In this document: positions 53,017-61,879 of the stretch, piece after piece
Layout: each line of letters starts with the position of its first letter
Position numbering within the stretch: the first letter of the stretch is position 1
Assembly (NCBI RefSeq): GCF_900142705.1
Contig: NZ_FRBV01000002.1
Span: 372,001 to 436,000 of the forward strand
Source: Nitrosospira sp. Nsp11
GTDB lineage: Bacteria > Pseudomonadota > Gammaproteobacteria > Burkholderiales > Nitrosomonadaceae
DNA length: 64,000 bases
Reading direction: 5' to 3'
The notes under the pieces: model-generated
Told to the model about the DNA's origin: nothing
Database searches by the model: none
What the model saw: the letters and a program-made list of their open reading frames with translations, nothing else
Made by a program: the position numbers and the translations under genes

Positions 53017-54210
53017 TCAGGCAAGTACTTTCGCGATGCGTCCGAGCGCGTTTTCCAGGTTCGCCATGGTAGTGGCGAAGGAAAGACGAATATATCCTTC
53101 GCTTCCGAACGCTGAACCCGGCACCACCGCCACGCCGCCGTGTTCCAGGAGATATTCGCTAAAGGCGATATCGCTGCCATCCTTGATATCGCCTTTGGCA
53201 TGCAATTCACTAATCGCCTTCCGGACGTCTGCGAAAGCGTAGAATGCGCCCTTGGACAAAAGGCACTTGATGCCGGGGATGGCGTTGAGCGCATCGGTGA
53301 CGAACCGGTTACGTTCCCTGAACGCGGCCACCATGGGCTCAATACAGGCCTGATCACCGTTAAGGGCGGTTTCCGCAGCGATTTGCGAAATGGAAGTGGG
53401 GTTGGACGTACTCTGAGACTGAATGTTCTCCATGGCGGTAATGATGTTCGCCGGCCCTGCACAGTAGCCGATGCGCCAGCCCGTCATGGCGTAGGCCTTG
53501 GACACGCCATTGAGCACCATGGTACGCGGATATAGCGCGGGGCATGCGTTCAGTATGTTCACGAATTTGCCGCCGGAAAGCAGAATATGTTCGTACATAT
53601 CGTCGGTCGCTACGAGAATATCGGGATGCTTGAGCAGAACTTCGCCCAGGGCTTTAAGCTCTTCCATCGTATAAACCCCACCCGAAGGGTTGCTGGGGCT
53701 GTTGATGACGAACATTTTGGTTCTGGGAGTGATGGCTTTTTCAAGTTGCGCCGCAGTTATCTTGAAATCCTGCTCGATGCCGGCCTCGACGATTACCGGT
53801 TTGCCTTCCGCGATAAGAACGATGTCGGGATAGGACACCCAGTAGGGCGCGGGTATGATGACTTCATCGCCGGCGTTGATGACGGAAAGCGCCAGATTGA
53901 AAAAACTCTGCTTTCCGCCGCACGAAACCAGGATCTGGCGCGCGGCATAATCAAAACCGTTGTCGCGTTTGAATTTGGCAATGATCGCATTCTTGAGGCC
54001 GGGGGTGCCGCCCACTGCCGTATATTTTGTAAAACCCCTGTTGATGGCGGCAATGGCGGCATCCTTGATATGCTGCGGGGTATCAAAATCCGGCTCTCCG
54101 GCGCCCAGCCCGATGATGTCCTTGCCCTCTGCCTTGAGCCGTGCGGCCCGGGCGGTGACCGCCAAAGTAGGGGAGGGCTTGATGGCCTGAACGCGCTTTG
54201 AGAGTTCCAC
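53017..54210 (-). CDS. aspC: Class I aspartate/aromatic aminotransferase (AspC type)
   Basis: A PLP-dependent aminotransferase of 397 residues starting at GTG 54210, with AAGGAAA upstream. Family marks are GLGAGEPDFDTP, the PSNPSGGVYTMEEL region and the PLP lysine in NGVSKAYAMTGWRIGYCAGP. The C-terminus includes GYIRLSFATTMANLE (substrate Arg). It interconverts aspartate and oxaloacetate, or related acids, with glutamate. It diverges from uvrB. Confidence 0.9.
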   Translation of the reverse strand: MELSKRVQAIKPSPTLAVTARAARLKAEGKDIIGLGAGEPDFDTPQHIKDAAIAAINRGFTKYTAVGGTPGLKNAIIAKFKRDNGFDYAARQILVSCGGKQSFFNLALSVINAGDEVIIPAPYWVSYPDIVLIAEGKPVIVEAGIEQDFKITAAQLEKAITPRTKMFVINSPSNPSGGVYTMEELKALGEVLLKHPDILVATDDMYEHILLSGGKFVNILNACPALYPRTMVLNGVSKAYAMTGWRIGYCAGPANIITAMENIQSQSTSNPTSISQIAAETALNGDQACIEPMVAAFRERNRFVTDALNAIPGIKCLLSKGAFYAFADVRKAISELHAKGDIKDGSDIAFSEYLLEHGGVAVVPGSAFGSEGYIRLSFATTMANLENALGRIAKVLA

Positions 54211-54308
54211 GATAATTTCCTTACGCTGATGCCGGCTGCGCCCGCATGGTAAAATTTGCTGGATAGCCGAAGAATGATTCCGAAACAACTGAGCCCGCGA
54301 TTATACCT

Positions 54309-56393
54309 GTGATCCTGACCTTCCCCAATAGCCCTTATAAACTGCATCAGCTGTTCACGCCTGCCGGCGACCAGCCTGAAGCAATCGACAAGCTGGTGGA
54401 AGGGATAGGGGACGGCCTCGCGTTCCAGACATTGCTGGGCGTGACAGGTTCCGGCAAGACCTTCACCATGGCCCACGTGATCGCTCTGCTGGGGCGTCCG
54501 GCGATTATCATGGCGCCCAATAAAACACTCGCAGCTCAGCTTTATGCGGAAATGCGCGAGTTCTTTCCGGAAAACGCAGTAGAGTACTTTGTATCCTATT
54601 ACGACTATTACCAACCGGAGGCTTATGTTCCTTCGCGTGATCTGTTTATAGAGAAGGATTCCGCGATCAACGAACACATCGAGCAAATGCGCTTGTCCGC
54701 GACCAAGGCGCTGCTTGAGCGAAACGACACCATAATCGTCGCCACGGTTTCATGCATATATGGTATCGGCGATCCGGTGGATTACCACGGGATGATCCTG
54801 CATTTGCGCGAACAGGAAAAAATTACCCAGCGCCAGGCTATACAGCGTTTGATCGAAATGCAGTACGAACGCAATGATTTTGAGTTCGCTCGCGGGACCT
54901 TCAGGGTGAGGGGAGACGTACTCGACATATTTCCCGCTGAAAGTTCGGAAACCGCAGTGCGCGTATCGCTGTTCGACGATGAAGTAGAAAGCATGACGCT
55001 GTTTGATCCGCTCACCGGACACACGTTGAGAAAAGTGTCACGTTATACGGTTTATCCGTCCAGCCATTATGTAACTCCCCGAAGTACCACGTTACGCGCG
55101 ATCGAAACGATCAAGGCCGAGTTGCGGGAACGCATAGATTATTTCCACCAGTCCAACAAGTTAGTGGAGCTACAGCGTATCGAACAGCGCACTCGTTTCG
55201 ATCTGGAGATGCTAAACGAATTGGGCTTCTGCAAAGGCATCGAGAACTATTCCCGGCATCTGTCAGGAAAAAAGGAGGGTGAACCCCCACCTACGCTGCT
55301 GGACTACCTGCCGCCCAATACGTTGATGGTAATCGACGAGAGCCACGTCACCGTCCCTCAGATAGGGGGTATGTACAAGGGAGACCGTTCACGTAAGGAA
55401 AATCTGGTGGAATATGGCTTCCGCCTGCCTTCGGCGCTGGACAACCGTCCGCTGCGATTCGATGAATTCAGGAAGATAATGCCGCAAACGGTGTTTGTTT
55501 CAGCGACCCCCGCTGAGTTTGAACGGGTGCACAGCGGGCAAGTCGTAGAGCAGGTGGTACGACCCACCGGCCTGGTGGATCCGCAGATTGAGGTTCGTCC
55601 CGCTACAACCCAGGTCGATAATCTCATGTCGGAAGTCAGCCTGCGCACGGCCAAAGGTGAACGTGTATTGGTAACGACACTGACAAAACGCATGTCCGAG
55701 GACCTGACCGACTATTTTTCCGACCACGGTATCAAAGTACGCTACCTTCACTCGGACATAGATACAGTGGAACGCGTTGAGATCATTCGCGACCTCCGGC
55801 TTGGGAAATTCGACGTGCTGGTCGGGATCAACCTGCTACGGGAGGGTCTGGATATACCCGAAGTGTCGCTGGTGGCCATACTGGATGCCGATAAGGAAGG
55901 CTTCCTGCGTTCCGAACGCTCCTTGATACAGACTATCGGGCGTGCCGCACGTCACATTAATGGCACCGCCATTTTATACGCCGACCGGATCACCAATTCC
56001 ATGCGCCTGGCAATGGACGAAACCGAGCGCCGCCGCAATAAACAAACGTTGTTCAATCAGGAACACGGCATCACGCCACGGAGCGTAAACAAGCGTGTGA
56101 AGGATTTGATCGATGGGGTTTATAACATTGAAACCGCCCAGCAGCATCTCAAGGCAGCGCAAGTGCAAGCGCGCTACGATTCGATGAGTGAAGTCCAACT
56201 GGCCAAGGAAATCAAGGCCTTTGAGAAGCAGATGCATGATGCCGCAAAAAACCTGGAATTCGAAAAAGCGGCAGAATATCGGGATGAGCTAAAAAGGTTA
56301 AAAAACAAGCTCTTCATTGGGTTTGTTGAACCAGAATCTGGGAAAGACCTGAAAAAAACCACTAAACATCAGAGAATGCGGAAGGGCGCATAA
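54309..56393 (+). CDS. uvrB: Excinuclease ABC subunit B
   Basis: UvrB verifies DNA damage in nucleotide excision repair. It starts at GTG 54309; 694 residues is normal. Walker A GVTGSGKT lies at about 44-51, the damage-binding beta-hairpin [12 protein letters not shown] near 98, and helicase motifs DESHVT and SATP follow. [19 protein letters not shown] is motif VI, and the C-terminal UVR domain ([29 protein letters not shown]) binds UvrC. Confidence 0.97.
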   Translation: MILTFPNSPYKLHQLFTPAGDQPEAIDKLVEGIGDGLAFQTLLGVTGSGKTFTMAHVIALLGRPAIIMAPNKTLAAQLYAEMREFFPENAVEYFVSYYDYYQPEAYVPSRDLFIEKDSAINEHIEQMRLSATKALLERNDTIIVATVSCIYGIGDPVDYHGMILHLREQEKITQRQAIQRLIEMQYERNDFEFARGTFRVRGDVLDIFPAESSETAVRVSLFDDEVESMTLFDPLTGHTLRKVSRYTVYPSSHYVTPRSTTLRAIETIKAELRERIDYFHQSNKLVELQRIEQRTRFDLEMLNELGFCKGIENYSRHLSGKKEGEPPPTLLDYLPPNTLMVIDESHVTVPQIGGMYKGDRSRKENLVEYGFRLPSALDNRPLRFDEFRKIMPQTVFVSATPAEFERVHSGQVVEQVVRPTGLVDPQIEVRPATTQVDNLMSEVSLRTAKGERVLVTTLTKRMSEDLTDYFSDHGIKVRYLHSDIDTVERVEIIRDLRLGKFDVLVGINLLREGLDIPEVSLVAILDADKEGFLRSERSLIQTIGRAARHINGTAILYADRITNSMRLAMDETERRRNKQTLFNQEHGITPRSVNKRVKDLIDGVYNIETAQQHLKAAQVQARYDSMSEVQLAKEIKAFEKQMHDAAKNLEFEKAAEYRDELKRLKNKLFIGFVEPESGKDLKKTTKHQRMRKGA

Positions 56394-56442
56394 TACTTTT
56401 ATGCATTAGGTGCTTACCTTCCAATATTAATGTTGTTTCAAA

Positions 56443-56787
56443 CTAGTTAACTATCGTTGCTGAATTGACGAAGATAATTTGATCAAAGGATCGATTGAGC
56501 GTTTTGCTGTTGAAGTTCTTCATAACCAGGCTCTGTTCAAAACGAACACGATCTCCTACCTTTACTCTGGTGGTTGGGGCGGCGATCCAGAAGCGTTTTT
56601 CAGTATTGGCCAGTTCCATGTAGGTATAGCCTGGCGCATCCAGCGTAGAAAGTACTTTGCCCTCATTGCTCGGCATTCCCGCCGCCGCGCTCGCCGTATT
56701 GGTACCCGCCTTTTCGGCAAGCACATGTAACGGGCTCAGCAGTAAGAGTCCAATGGAAAAAGCTACCGTTAGATGGGATATTTTCAA
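56443..56787 (-). CDS. Exported OB-fold-like small protein, NrfJ type (114 aa)
   Basis: The start is TTG 56787, preceded by GGAG at 56796-56799 read leftward. A signal peptide (HLTVAFSIGLLLLSPLHVLAEK) leads to GKVLSTLDAPGYTYMELANTEKRFWIAAP..VKVGDRVRF and MKNFNSKTLNRSFDQIIFV. This matches a small periplasmic family sometimes placed with NrfJ. Its role is unknown; family recognition is from memory. Confidence 0.65.
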   Translation of the reverse strand: MKISHLTVAFSIGLLLLSPLHVLAEKAGTNTASAAAGMPSNEGKVLSTLDAPGYTYMELANTEKRFWIAAPTTRVKVGDRVRFEQSLVMKNFNSKTLNRSFDQIIFVNSATIVN

Positions 56788-56921
56788 AATTGTCTCCAGT
56801 ATCAATAATATTGGCAGGACGAAATCATACACCTCAATTCTTGAGGTTCCAACCGAAAAAAGCTGTCTCTCCCTAATAGCGTAGGGTTTCAGCTGCTTAT
56901 TTTTGCTGAGAGGAAAGAAAA

Positions 56922-57413
56922 TTAAGGGCTTCCGGTCCAGGGATCAACCTTGCGATCAGGCTGAGGACCAGATTGCCCAGGGGCAGATCGGGGATCAAAT
57001 ACAAAAAGGGAAGGTGTTGAGCCACTATCCAGCGCTGTCGGGGTACCAGGCAGGGTACGAGGCATCACCATGATGCCAGGGGCGAGCGTACTTTCTGTCG
57101 CAGATTGCCCCTGATGTAAGGCGCTGATGGCGTTAACACCCGCCTGATGGTGCTTGCGTGCGCAAATTGCAGTTCCTTCTTCTATGCTCGTTCCTGCTTT
57201 CTGCTCCGCCGCCTCACAGGCCAATCTTTGATAAACAGCCATATAATCAGACGCTTCTTTGTACTGGCCGGCTTTCATCAGTTCTTTCACGTGAAGCTGT
57301 GCGTCCTTGAACTTGCTTTGGGGATCCGGCTTTTGAAATATCGGAGGAGCGTCCGCCGCCGATGCGACGGTTGAAATGATTGCGGTAAAAATTGCCAGAA
57401 CTATAAGTTTCAT
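56922..57413 (-). CDS. Exported protein of unknown function (163 aa)
   Basis: ATG 57413 follows AAAGGAG. A signal peptide (MKLIVLAIFTAIISTVASAADA) is followed by a helical part with two cysteines (YQRLACEAAEQK, GTAICARKHH), then a Pro/Ser-rich tail. No family was recognised. It is the last host gene before the dif site. Confidence 0.65.
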   Translation of the reverse strand: MKLIVLAIFTAIISTVASAADAPPIFQKPDPQSKFKDAQLHVKELMKAGQYKEASDYMAVYQRLACEAAEQKAGTSIEEGTAICARKHHQAGVNAISALHQGQSATESTLAPGIMVMPRTLPGTPTALDSGSTPSLFVFDPRSAPGQSGPQPDRKVDPWTGSP

Positions 57414-57747
57414 GTTTTCTCCTTTCAATGAATGGAGTTTGAGAATTATAAGACGGCGCCTAAAAAAACCCGTAACGCTTATTTACTCACTCAATAATAA
57501 GCCGTTTTTAACAAGTTTAAAAGTGAAAGAACGAGAACAATCGAACAGTTTTAAGTCGGGGTCCAAATCGCACGGATCCTGTTCCCATACAAGAGTTCCG
57601 ACACCAGCGCCGGCCCTTCAATGGCTTATATGTGGATACCAAATTCAAGGCGGCCCAGATTGGGGCATAGTGATTATTGGATGATCATACACAGCAACTG
57701 CTGCCTTTTTCACTGCGGGCCGTAAGTATTCGAGAAGGAGAATCTTC
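57414..57747. other. Intergenic stretch near the chromosome terminus
   Basis: It carries the promoter of the leftward 163-aa gene and little else that I can identify. Frames are short and without ribosome binding sites. Confidence 0.4.
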
Positions 57748-57852
57748 ATGCTGAAGCGTTATCCAGAAAAAGGCCCGGCAAAGAGTAGTCGGCCTTGCCG
57801 GGCCAGAGACGCCTACTACAAGAGGGAGAAAAAAGTAGACGTCCGGCGATAG
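57748..57852 (+). CDS. Possible short basic peptide (34 aa)
   Basis: ATG 57748 has AAGGAG at a good distance and reads MLKRYPEKGPAKSSRPCRAR and on to TAG 57850-57852. The codons span a strong hairpin, so the region may instead be an RNA or DNA structure. No homologue is known to me. Confidence 0.3.
   Translation: MLKRYPEKGPAKSSRPCRARDAYYKREKKVDVRR
57772..57804. repeat. Strong 10-bp perfect hairpin just left of dif
   Basis: GGCCCGGCAA (57772-57781) and TTGCCGGGCC (57795-57804) pair perfectly across 13 bases. A second imperfect dyad (GACGCCTAC / GTAGACGTC, 57808-57843) follows at once. Neither has a T run. The pair may be structural DNA near the terminus or mRNA hairpins. Confidence 0.6.
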
Positions 57853-57935
57853 TTTGTTCAATTGGCTTCAACGACTCTGTTCCCAACCGCACATAAGGGA
57901 AAAATTTATTTACATCCGCCTCATAATTATTTTAA

Positions 57936-57963
57936 TTTGCGCATAATGTATATTATGTTAAAT
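57936..57963 (+). other. dif: dif site (XerC/XerD recombination site)
   Basis: The XerC half TTTGCGCATAA, central TGTATA and XerD half TTATGTTAAAT together differ from E. coli dif only in the first two bases. Such a match marks the chromosome-dimer-resolution site in the replication terminus. It lies exactly between host genes and the virus-like cassette to the right, so it is also the likely left attachment site of that element. Confidence 0.9.
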
Positions 57964-58069
57964 GCCGCCGTCATTGCCTCGTCCATTCAAACACCACGGA
58001 AAGCATGATAGACCAACGCTATCAGGCCAACGCCTCGAGTAACGGCATGAAAGCCGCCTTGATTGAGTG

Positions 58070-58513
58070 ATGGACGAAAATAATCTTCAGGACAATGCGC
58101 GAATGGAAAACTACAGCACCGAGGAAATAAGGCGAATCACAGGATGCAGCAAGCAAACCGCCAAACGCTGGCAATCCGGGCAGCACAAACCGCCCGCCGC
58201 CGCGCTTGCCATGATGCGCCTGTTCATAGACGGCGACCTGTCCGCGCTCATAGGCCCGGACTGGCAAGGTTTCATTGCCCGCGATGGCAATCTTTATGTT
58301 CCAGGATGGACCCGAGGATTCAAGCCGGACGAGATAAGAGCTATGTTTTATGGCGTACAGCTTTCGTCCAGCCTGAAGCGAGAGCATGACAAACTGCGCG
58401 CCGAGATTGACGCCCAACAAAAAACGCTGGCAGATATTATCCGCCAGCGCGATTTTTACCGATCCAACCTTGTGCTAGAATCAAAAATGGGACTGGCACT
58501 CACGAAATCATGA
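58070..58513 (+). CDS. Phage HTH regulator, DUF3653 type (147 aa)
   Basis: An N-terminal helix-turn-helix is visible (STEEIRRITGCSKQTAKRWQSGQHKPP), followed by AMMRLFIDGDLSALIGPDWQGF and the family-like LYVPGWTRGFKPDEIRAMFYG, then a coiled coil (KREHDKLRAEIDAQQKTLADI). DUF3653-type proteins occur in small phages and probably control transcription. ATG 58070 or ATG 58103 could be the start. The stop overlaps the next gene (ATGA). It is the first gene right of dif. Confidence 0.65.
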   Translation: MDENNLQDNARMENYSTEEIRRITGCSKQTAKRWQSGQHKPPAAALAMMRLFIDGDLSALIGPDWQGFIARDGNLYVPGWTRGFKPDEIRAMFYGVQLSSSLKREHDKLRAEIDAQQKTLADIIRQRDFYRSNLVLESKMGLALTKS

Positions 58514-58656
58514 AAAATCACACTCGACTATCACTTTTTATCGCATGCCTTCTTGCCCTTACCGGCGCCATGTTTGCATTGCCGCACGTCTACGCCGTTC
58601 CCGTCTACGGCGCGGCTATGCCCGCTCTTATCTGGCTTTTCTTTATCGCCTCTTGA
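58510..58656 (+). CDS. Small two-helix membrane protein (48 aa)
   Basis: ATG 58510 overlaps the regulator's stop (ATGA). It reads MKNHTRLSLFIACLLALTGA and on, with two hydrophobic helices (about 7-22 and 33-47) joined by a Pro/Tyr loop. Its 3' end overlaps the basic-peptide gene on the other strand by 14 bases. Function unknown. Confidence 0.55.
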   Translation: MKNHTRLSLFIACLLALTGAMFALPHVYAVPVYGAAMPALIWLFFIAS

Positions 58657-58711
58657 AACGCCCGTTTTTAGCCCTTGCCACCCGCTTTTTTGCCTTACGC
58701 TTTGCCGCCAT
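58643..58711 (-). CDS. Very basic 22-residue peptide
   Basis: ATG 58711 to TAA 58643-58645 encodes 22 residues (MAAKRKAKKRVARAK plus NGRFKRR), 12 of them Lys or Arg. The start lies just after the previous gene's stop (overlap TGATATG). Such peptides bind or condense nucleic acid in small virions. A GTG frame in the same place would make a longer, less plausible product. Confidence 0.5.
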   Translation of the reverse strand: MAAKRKAKKRVARAKNGRFKRR

Positions 58712-58712
58712 A

Positions 58713-58868
58713 TCACACCCCCTTATTCAAATGATATTCCGCATGCGCTTCTCTCCAGCGCTTGCCCTCGACTATATCCCGATCCATGTATTTCAATTTA
58801 GTGGACACCACGCCCCAGGTAACAGCCCCATTCAGCACCGCCAGGATTAACGCCGACAGCATATCCAT
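58713..58868 (-). CDS. Small one-helix membrane protein (51 aa)
   Basis: ATG 58868 with GGGG upstream encodes MDMLSALILAVLNGAVTWGV, a transmembrane helix, then a charged tail (KYMDRDIVEGKRWREAHAEYH). It follows the holin-like gene and precedes the basic peptide. It may be a lysis accessory or virion membrane protein. Confidence 0.55.
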   Translation of the reverse strand: MDMLSALILAVLNGAVTWGVVSTKLKYMDRDIVEGKRWREAHAEYHLNKGV

Positions 58869-58874
58869 TTAGCA

Positions 58875-59252
58875 TTACCCCTTTAACTTCAGGTAAAAGC
58901 GCTCACCAAAAAGGAAGCTGACCGTTCCCGCAGACAAATCTATCAATGGCAGCGTATACAACTCGGACGCGCCAGTTAACACCGCGCAGGCCGTCACCGC
59001 CCATATGACCAGGATAGCGATATACCTGAACGCACCCCGAAAATCCGCGACCCAGCGCGAGACCTCGCCCGCAGGCCGATCCAACTCAGCCAGAACGCGC
59101 AGCTTTTCCGTTTCCGCTTTCATCAGTTGCAAGCGCTCCGCCATGTTGACCGGAACTCCGCCCGCGCCACCGGTAAAGCGCGCAAAAAGACCGCGAACGC
59201 CATCCGTCACCATAGGCAGCAGCGCAGGCAGCACCATTCCCAATATTGCCAT
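58875..59252 (-). CDS. Holin-like membrane protein (125 aa)
   Basis: ATG 59252 follows GAGGGG. A hydrophobic N-terminus, a charged helix (NMAERLQLMKAETEKLRVLAELDRP) and then FRGAFRYIAILVIWAVTACAVL with a final FLFGERFYLKLKG resemble holins of the three-helix phage/GTA type. Its place near the end of an operon that also encodes a lytic transglycosylase fits host lysis. Confidence 0.6.
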   Translation of the reverse strand: MAILGMVLPALLPMVTDGVRGLFARFTGGAGGVPVNMAERLQLMKAETEKLRVLAELDRPAGEVSRWVADFRGAFRYIAILVIWAVTACAVLTGASELYTLPLIDLSAGTVSFLFGERFYLKLKG

Positions 59253-59266
59253 TTATCACCCCTCAG

Positions 59267-59563
59267 TTAAAAACCGTATTGATTCCAGGCCGCCGACAGA
59301 AAATCTTTCGCAGGGCAGGAAAAGGATGCTTCCCACATATCCCCACGCGCCAAATCATGTTGACATTGCGTTTTATTTGTTGCCGGAATGCCCGCCACTT
59401 TGCCCGCCCCTACCACCACGCCCGATACCACCGCATCCACTGTATCCACCGCCGCATTCCCTGCGCTGTAGGCAATATCCGACAACCCAGGTATAACGTC
59501 AAATTTGCGCGCCAGGACCACAGCCAGGACGAGACCCGCGCCCGCATACAGCGCAACCGGCAT
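59267..59563 (-). CDS. Virus membrane protein (98 aa)
   Basis: I use ATG 59563, which overlaps the preceding stop as TGATG; ATG 59581 is possible. One N-terminal helix (MPVALYAGAGLVLAVVLARK) precedes an Ala/Val/Gly-rich segment (VVSGVVVGAGKVAG) and a C-terminal part with two cysteines (QCQHD, SFSC). Probably a membrane-embedded virion component. Confidence 0.55.
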   Translation of the reverse strand: MPVALYAGAGLVLAVVLARKFDVIPGLSDIAYSAGNAAVDTVDAVVSGVVVGAGKVAGIPATNKTQCQHDLARGDMWEASFSCPAKDFLSAAWNQYGF

Positions 59564-59850
59564 CAACCGCCCGGAGACCATACCAGCGCGCCATTGTGGT
59601 AATAATTGCCCTCAGGACTGATAGACGTGCCGTCAGAGTAGTATTTCCAGGCATACCCAGGTTGCGCCGGTAATGCCTGATTCAAAATCTCAGTAACCTT
59701 GTCGTACCCTGTTACCGGGTTTCCTGTTTGATTGCCTATCCCCAGGACCCTACGAAAAGGCGCAGCTATGCCACCGCTCGACTTGAGCAGCATAAAAGCC
59801 CCCACAGCCACCGCCCCCGCTATTGCGATATTTTGCCCTGTCTTGCTCAT
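59563..59850 (-). CDS. Virus membrane protein (95 aa)
   Basis: ATG 59850 overlaps the transglycosylase stop (ATGA). An N-terminal helix (NIAIAGAVAVGAFMLLK) is followed by a soluble part with many Tyr/Gly residues (YAWKYYSDGTSISPEGNYYH). It is likely anchored in the internal virion membrane. No family was recognised. Confidence 0.55.
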   Translation of the reverse strand: MSKTGQNIAIAGAVAVGAFMLLKSSGGIAAPFRRVLGIGNQTGNPVTGYDKVTEILNQALPAQPGYAWKYYSDGTSISPEGNYYHNGALVWSPGG

Positions 59851-60440
59851 GCTATTGCCCCCATGTCATTCAAAATCTGCGCGCTATAAAGCCGCGTTTC
59901 TGTTGGCTCGACCTTTTGCCCATTTAACCAAGCCCGCACATTACCCGGACCCCAGTTGTACGCCTTCAGTGCCAAATCCCACCGCGAGAATTGCCGGTAA
60001 AGCGATGCAAGATAGCCGCCTGCATAGTTGATCGCCGCAGCAGGATTTAAAGGGTCCACGCCAGGATGCCACTTAGGAACTATTTGCATGATCCCCAGCG
60101 CGCCAGCGCTTGACACCGTGCGACCGCTTATGATATCAGCCCGGAACCGCGACTCTTGCCACGCAAGACGCGCCAGCATTCCACCAGGGATTCCATGACG
60201 GACCTCAGCCGCCGCGAGTAAAGGCGCATACGCAGCACCCCGCCCAGCCAGATCATCCCGCCAATTGCTCATAATGGATATTCCGAAATTGTCAAACGTG
60301 AAATCATCTATCACGTCAGAAATACTATCTACGCCTGACGGCTCATACTCACCAGCATCAACAGACGCATCCGCCGCTTTCCAGGCCGCGATTCCCGCCA
60401 ACAGGCCCGCCGCCACGAATATCAGCGCATCACTCTTCAA
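59847..60440 (-). CDS. Membrane-anchored lytic transglycosylase (SLT fold, 197 aa)
   Basis: An N-terminal helix (ALIFVAAGLLAGIAAWKAA) precedes an SLT domain. Catalytic Glu sits in RLAWQESRFR, followed by SAGALGIMQIVPKWH and AGGYLASLYRQFSRWDLALKAYNWGPGNVRAW, the expected order for soluble-lytic-type transglycosylases. In a virion it would open the peptidoglycan for DNA entry; it may also act in lysis. It overlaps both neighbouring genes. Confidence 0.8.
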   Translation of the reverse strand: MKSDALIFVAAGLLAGIAAWKAADASVDAGEYEPSGVDSISDVIDDFTFDNFGISIMSNWRDDLAGRGAAYAPLLAAAEVRHGIPGGMLARLAWQESRFRADIISGRTVSSAGALGIMQIVPKWHPGVDPLNPAAAINYAGGYLASLYRQFSRWDLALKAYNWGPGNVRAWLNGQKVEPTETRLYSAQILNDMGAIA

Positions 60441-60642
60441 GCGTCATTCCTTCACGCTTTGCAAATTCGGCAATCATGCCATCTGTTAGCTGATCCCTGA
60501 TCGTAGGTAATGCCGCCCGCACGTCCTCAGCCGTTAGCGTTTCCCGAGTCGCTTTGTCGGAAAACACCTTTTTCAAAGCCACTTTGTTCGATGCCAAAAA
60601 CTTGTCAACATCACTCACGAAATTCGGATTCTTGATTTTCAT
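60430..60642 (-). CDS. Small soluble protein (70 aa)
   Basis: ATG 60642 overlaps the previous stop (ATGA) after GGAAGAG. The sequence is charged and helical (VDKFLASNKVALKKVFSDKATRETL, DQLTDGMIAEFAKREG). No membrane segment or known motif is visible. It is part of the coupled operon. Confidence 0.55.
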   Translation of the reverse strand: MKIKNPNFVSDVDKFLASNKVALKKVFSDKATRETLTAEDVRAALPTIRDQLTDGMIAEFAKREGMTLEE

Positions 60643-61394
60643 AGCGACTCTTCCCAATACTGAAATGATCCATTTACCTGCTCATTAGGCGCAGTACCAC
60701 AAACCAGCACCCCGAACCCCGGATTGATTACTAGCGGCTCATTGATCGGAACGACGAAAGACGTGCTAGGGGCTGAATAAACGCCAGAAATATACGTTCC
60801 CGGAAACGTCCCTTGTGATCCGGCCCGGAATTCTGCCACCGTAGCCGCCCCACCGATCAGCTTATTTGACGGCAACTCCAATCCCACTGGAAAGGTCCCG
60901 ATTACCCCCGACACCCAGCGCAAATTAAAAGCGCCCGACGTATTCACGCGCCCCATAATCTGATTCGCAATCAATCTCTTCCCGCTTGCTACCGGATTCC
61001 ACAGCAGCACATAGCTATATTCAGCAGCAACCGCCGTTTTCCCCCCAGCAGCAAAAAAAGCCACCCCACTGGCACTACGCGTGACCTCGCCGGAAATAAC
61101 CGACACCTCTCCCACTATCCTGTCAGAACCCGATTGCCCTGACGCCAGTCTTATTACTACCGTTTGAGCAGCGGGACCATTGACAATCTCAAAACCATCG
61201 AACGGCACGCCGCGAACATAGTCACCGGCCTGCATACCGGACGCACTCCCCAGGATGCGCCCGCCCAGCAGCAGATTGACCGTCACCGGATAAGACGACG
61301 CCGCGATACGCAACTCCCCCGCCGCTATCGCCATGCGCGCAATTGCATTCGCAGCCAATGACTGAGCGATTCTTTCATAGACAAAGCCTGTCAT
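60639..61394 (-). CDS. Candidate spike or minor capsid protein (251 aa)
   Basis: It starts at ATG 61394, overlapping the previous stop (ATGA). The protein is beta-rich throughout, with Gly/Ser/Thr-alternating strands (VTVNLLLGGRILGSASGM, TVVIRLASGQSG, SFVVPINEPLVINPGFGVLVCG). It is the only large soluble beta protein of the operon besides the capsid protein, so a vertex or receptor-binding role is likely. That is inference. Confidence 0.45.
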   Translation of the reverse strand: MTGFVYERIAQSLAANAIARMAIAAGELRIAASSYPVTVNLLLGGRILGSASGMQAGDYVRGVPFDGFEIVNGPAAQTVVIRLASGQSGSDRIVGEVSVISGEVTRSASGVAFFAAGGKTAVAAEYSYVLLWNPVASGKRLIANQIMGRVNTSGAFNLRWVSGVIGTFPVGLELPSNKLIGGAATVAEFRAGSQGTFPGTYISGVYSAPSTSFVVPINEPLVINPGFGVLVCGTAPNEQVNGSFQYWEESL

Positions 61395-61879
61395 TTTTTC
61401 ACCATTTTCGGAATGATTACGATAGCCGCGCCCGCGATTGCCAGCGCTATCATTGTTTTTTGATCGATTGCGCCGCGTGAGTCATTCGCCGCACGATTCA
61501 GCGTATCAAGCTGCGCCAGCGCTGTGCTTTGGGTTTTATCCACCAGCGCGCCCGCGCCCTCGAATAAACCCACGGCCACATTCAACAACTTATCCAGCCC
61601 CTCCCCGCCTGTTGCAGTCGCTAAATCAACCGAATCCAGCGCCCGAACCATCATATCCTTGTCTACAGACTCGACATTGATTACCGAATCCTCAGCATTG
61701 ATCCCGACACCGCCTGTCAGCGCCATCCTTTTGTCTTGACTGGATGCGCTACTCGAAACGGTACTGGACGACTTGGAACCGCCGCCACCATAAATGATGC
61801 GACCGCACGGCAAACGTTCGGTAGCGCTATCGCCTATCGGTTCGCCCGCCGCGTATAGTTGCCTTAATGATATATGCAT
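61391..61879 (-). CDS. Virus membrane protein with Gly/Ser linker (162 aa)
   Basis: The N-terminus (RQLYAAGEPIGDSATERLP) is followed by a GGGGSKSSSTVSSSASS linker and a helical domain (KLLNVAVGLFEGAGALVDKTQ). It ends in a transmembrane helix (MIALAIAGAAIVIIPKMVKK). It overlaps genes on both sides. It is probably anchored in the virion membrane by its C-terminus. Confidence 0.55.
   Translation of the reverse strand: MHISLRQLYAAGEPIGDSATERLPCGRIIYGGGGSKSSSTVSSSASSQDKRMALTGGVGINAEDSVINVESVDKDMMVRALDSVDLATATGGEGLDKLLNVAVGLFEGAGALVDKTQSTALAQLDTLNRAANDSRGAIDQKTMIALAIAGAAIVIIPKMVKK

Noticed and set aside
53793-54686. 297-codon minus-strand frame spanning the aminotransferase and uvrB starts
   Set aside because: It overlaps two well-supported genes in other frames and shows no motif of its own.
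58531-58716. 61-codon GTG-initiated frame overlapping the basic peptide
   Set aside because: Its composition is odd and the 22-residue ATG frame is better coupled to the upstream gene.
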